Shown here piece after piece: positions 8,001 to 8,956 of a stretch of DNA of 8,956 nucleotides. Numbering within the stretch: the stretch's first letter is position 1; the number at the start of each line of letters is the position of its first letter. A model generated the notes under the pieces. The model made no database searches. It had not been told where the DNA came from and saw only the letters and a program-made list of their open reading frames with translations. This DNA comes from Actinomycetota bacterium (GTDB lineage Bacteria > Actinomycetota > Actinomycetes > S36-B12 > UBA10799). The translations under genes were made by a program, and so were the position numbers. The stretch spans positions 1-8,956 of the forward strand of contig JAUPKO010000292.1 of the NCBI GenBank assembly GCA_030837395.1, given 5' to 3'.

Positions 8001-8956
8001 ACCCTCGGCGTCGAAGGCGTCTTGGTCGCCGAAGGTGGGGTCGACCCCGCCGGTCGCGGTCAGCTGCACCAGAGAGGAACGGGCCACCCCGTTGAAGGTG
8101 CTGAACCAGCCGCCGACGACGATTCTGCCGTCGCCGCGCACGGCGAGGCTCGCGATCTGACCGGGCTGTGGCACACCGAAGATGGCCATTACCGGGCCCG
8201 TGCCAGGGTTGAAGCTGGGGTCCAGGGCGCCGCTGATAAGCAACCGTGCCAACCCCGCACGCGCCACCCCGTTGAATTCGCTGAATTCGCCGCCCACCAG
8301 CACCGCGCCATTGGCCAGCACCGCCATCGTCGTCACGCGACCGTCCGCGAAGCCCGCGCCGGGGTCAAAGGTGGCATCGACCGCCCCCGTGTTTGTGAGC
8401 CGGGCGATGTTCCGACGATTGAGGCCGTTGACCGTTTCGAAGTGGCCGCCGATGAGGACCTTGGCGTCGGGGGTCATGCTGATCACCTGCACGACGCCCA
8501 ACGTCCCCTCGTCCTTCACGCCGGCGCCGATGGTGAACCCGGCGTCGACCGAGCCGTTCGTATTCAGCCTCACGAGAGTCGGACGGGGCACCCCGGCGAA
8601 GGCATCGAACCAGCCGCCGACGAGGACCTTGCCATCAGCCTGCACCGCCAGACTCGTGACCGTGCCACTGCGCTGCGCAGCCCCGCCCAGGACCGTCGGA
8701 CCGCCGCCAGGGTCGAAGGCCACGTCGAGGGTGCCGTCAACGTTGAGTCGGGCCAGACTCGCACGCGGTACCCCCGAAACTGCCTCGAAACTACCCCCGA
8801 TGATCACCTTGCCGTCAGCCTGCACGGCGATGGCCTCGATCGATCCGGCAAGCCCGCCCCGAGGGTCGAATGCCGGATCGATGACCACGCCAGCACTCGC
8901 AGCAGCCGCCGAAGGCCCCAGGACACCCCCTGTCACGAGGCTCATCAGCGTCGCCA
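5094..8956 (-). CDS. Giant secreted protein: 14 delta-60 repeats, FN3 domain and three C-terminal VGYY modules (5' end truncated)
   Basis: The frame is open from the TGA at 5094-5096 to the right edge. The first in-window ATG (8945) has no Shine-Dalgarno sequence. What follows it (LVTGGVLGPSAAAASA) looks like the end of a signal peptide lacking its positive n-region, so the true start is probably outside the window. Counting from that ATG (1283 residues): about 22-801 are 14 tandem delta-60 repeats of roughly 50-60 residues with QADGKVLVGG.F and GIARLNADGTLD.FDPG.G cores; about 802-897 is a fibronectin type III domain (PPGAPTGLSA to YQVRLRAVNSAGPG); 905-1021, 1036-1152 and 1163-1283 are three copies of one module running from a VLDTR-like to a VGYY-like motif. 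It has no cysteine, no LPXTG signal and no C-terminal membrane helix, so surface attachment, if any, is not by sortase. A secreted adhesin or matrix protein is an inference; 14 repeats could fold as two seven-bladed propellers. It lies just upstream of, and co-directional with, the GGDEF-EAL gene. Confidence 0.92.
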   Translation of the reverse strand, partial: ATLMSLVTGGVLGPSAAAASAGVVIDPAFDPRGGLAGSIEAIAVQADGKVIIGGSFEAVSGVPRASLARLNVDGTLDVAFDPGGGPTVLGGAAQRSGTVTSLAVQADGKVLVGGWFDAFAGVPRPTLVRLNTNGSVDAGFTIGAGVKDEGTLGVVQVISMTPDAKVLIGGHFETVNGLNRRNIARLTNTGAVDATFDPGAGFADGRVTTMAVLANGAVLVGGEFSEFNGVARAGLARLLISGALDPSFNPGTGPVMAIFGVPQPGQIASLAVRGDGRIVVGGWFSTFNGVARSSLVQLTATGGVDPTFGDQDAFDAEGYRPWVNSVVVQPDGKVVAGGDFDAVGVAARPRLARLTAAGTVDDTFVPGNGGPGAGATVAKVMLQADGKVLVVGDFETFGGAVRAGLARLSAGGALDADYAPAATRGRGFNGEVAAVVVQPDGKVLVGGAFSSFNGAPRRGIARLNADGTLDEGYNPGGGTTSVLDGSPAVTSLVRQPDGKVIIGGWFTEFDGIDRRGVLRLFADGTLDPSFDPGDGVGGSWEGYGRVHSLALQADGKVVVGGWFNAINQVPRNGIARLNADGTLDAEFDPGTGFMSQSREAPVNRVVVGTDAKIWVGGSFDAADGVNRRGIARLLPDGTVDVTFDPGAGVVADQWGSTGTVNSLSLQADGRVLIGGDFLSVNSVARGAIARLNANGSVDSAFGAGGGFTSKAYSPEVLQIVPQVDSTVLVAGQFDGYNGASRRSVARLTATGTLDATFAADLTGQGSVKALAVQPDGKLIVGGTFIGFADAFPTPINVMRLVPKVSPPGAPTGLSATVGDGAVAVGFTPPADQGGAAVTNYEYSLNGAPWQARTPAAPASPLVISGLANGTTYQVRLRAVNSAGPGAASAAVSVTPVAPVASVFVPVPPARVLDTRVGQGGPGPLKAAEAMVFAINATQAGGRPVVPAGAVAIAYNLTVPNPVAAGHVRLMPGDAPSLTSASAINFRANETIANGATVKIDPQRRVKVYSSVPVDVIIDVVGYYVPAAAATGGRFTAVTPVRVYDGRQDPAGALAAGTSRLVSTATTADGRTSVVPAGASAVAYTVSVVRPDGPGHLRVMPGDVESSTSSTINWATRGDVIANGSTVQVDSQRRLRVFNGAIVPVQFLVDVVGYYSAGGAMFYPTDPARVSDSRTAQGGTGPILPGDPGVRVVNVAATQAGGMQVVPSGATAIAYNLTVTATGGYGHLRAYPASGELVTASVLNWPGAGYTRANGSVVGISPSRDVKLYNGAGSPADALVDVLGYYK
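5097..6233 (-). repeat. Three copies of a C-terminal VGYY module
   Basis: Copies lie at about 5883-6233, 5490-5840 and 5097-5459. Each starts with a PARVLDTR-like motif (VLDTR, VYDGR, VSDSR) and continues with V.ATQAGG..VVP.GA.AIAYNLTV, GH.R.MPGD, an IN/LNW strand, ANG..V.I...R.VKVYNG and V.VDVVGYY. Modules of this type are familiar to me at the C-termini of secreted actinobacterial proteins; I know no assigned function. Predicted mostly beta. The copies are clearly homologous but well diverged, so the triplication is old. The third copy ends the protein at VLGYYK. Confidence 0.85.
6543..8882 (-). repeat. Tandem array of 14 delta-60 repeats (protein-coding)
   Basis: Fourteen in-frame units of about 150-185 bp. 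Each encodes a V..L.VQ.DGKV..GG.F strand pair, then a PR..LARL strand and a DGTLD..FDPG turn. The DNA is partly conserved too: accttgccgtc followed by a Gly/Gln-codon stretch recurs on the plus strand near 8805, 7948, 7627 and 7457. Units 3, 4, 11 and 13 are the most diverged at the DGK position (DAK, NGA, DAK, DST). The fourteenth unit is followed directly by the FN3 domain. Confidence 0.9.

Overview
The window is very GC-rich, has strongly GC-biased third codon positions, and encodes long exported repeat proteins that end in a Tyr-Tyr-rich module often seen on secreted proteins of high-GC Gram-positives. This suggests an Actinomycetota chromosome. The genus cannot be told from the sequence. 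All three recognisable genes lie on the minus strand, so transcription runs from high to low coordinates. I saw no RNA genes, mobile elements or CRISPR array.

Reading in the direction of transcription: (1) 8956 to 5094 is a giant secreted protein, cut at its 5' end by the window edge. It has 14 tandem delta-60 (DUF5122-type) beta-propeller repeats, one fibronectin type III domain, and three copies of a C-terminal module of about 117-121 residues ending in a VGYY-like motif. (2) 5038 (or 4906) to 2471 is a soluble PAS-PAS-PAS-GGDEF-EAL protein. Its diguanylate cyclase and c-di-GMP phosphodiesterase signatures are both intact, but it has no RxxD inhibitory site. (3) 2284 to 1 is a second secreted delta-60 repeat protein. 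It has a clear signal peptide, at least 12 repeats, and continues past the left edge.

The layout is a c-di-GMP turnover enzyme placed between two paralogous exported repeat proteins, all co-oriented. Gaps are 55 nt (or 187 nt if the internal ATG is the start) and 186 nt, and neither contains a convincing terminator. A plausible but unproven reading is that the intracellular sensor/c-di-GMP enzyme is expressed with, and perhaps controls, a pair of large surface or matrix proteins.

The most unusual nucleotide-level signals are in the two gaps. Upstream of the internal ATG of the GGDEF-EAL gene there are several perfect inverted repeats whose pairings are mutually exclusive and include the Shine-Dalgarno sequence. 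Upstream of the second repeat gene, a duplicated Shine-Dalgarno sequence faces one complementary anti-Shine-Dalgarno segment. Both are leads only: no folding or conservation test could be run.
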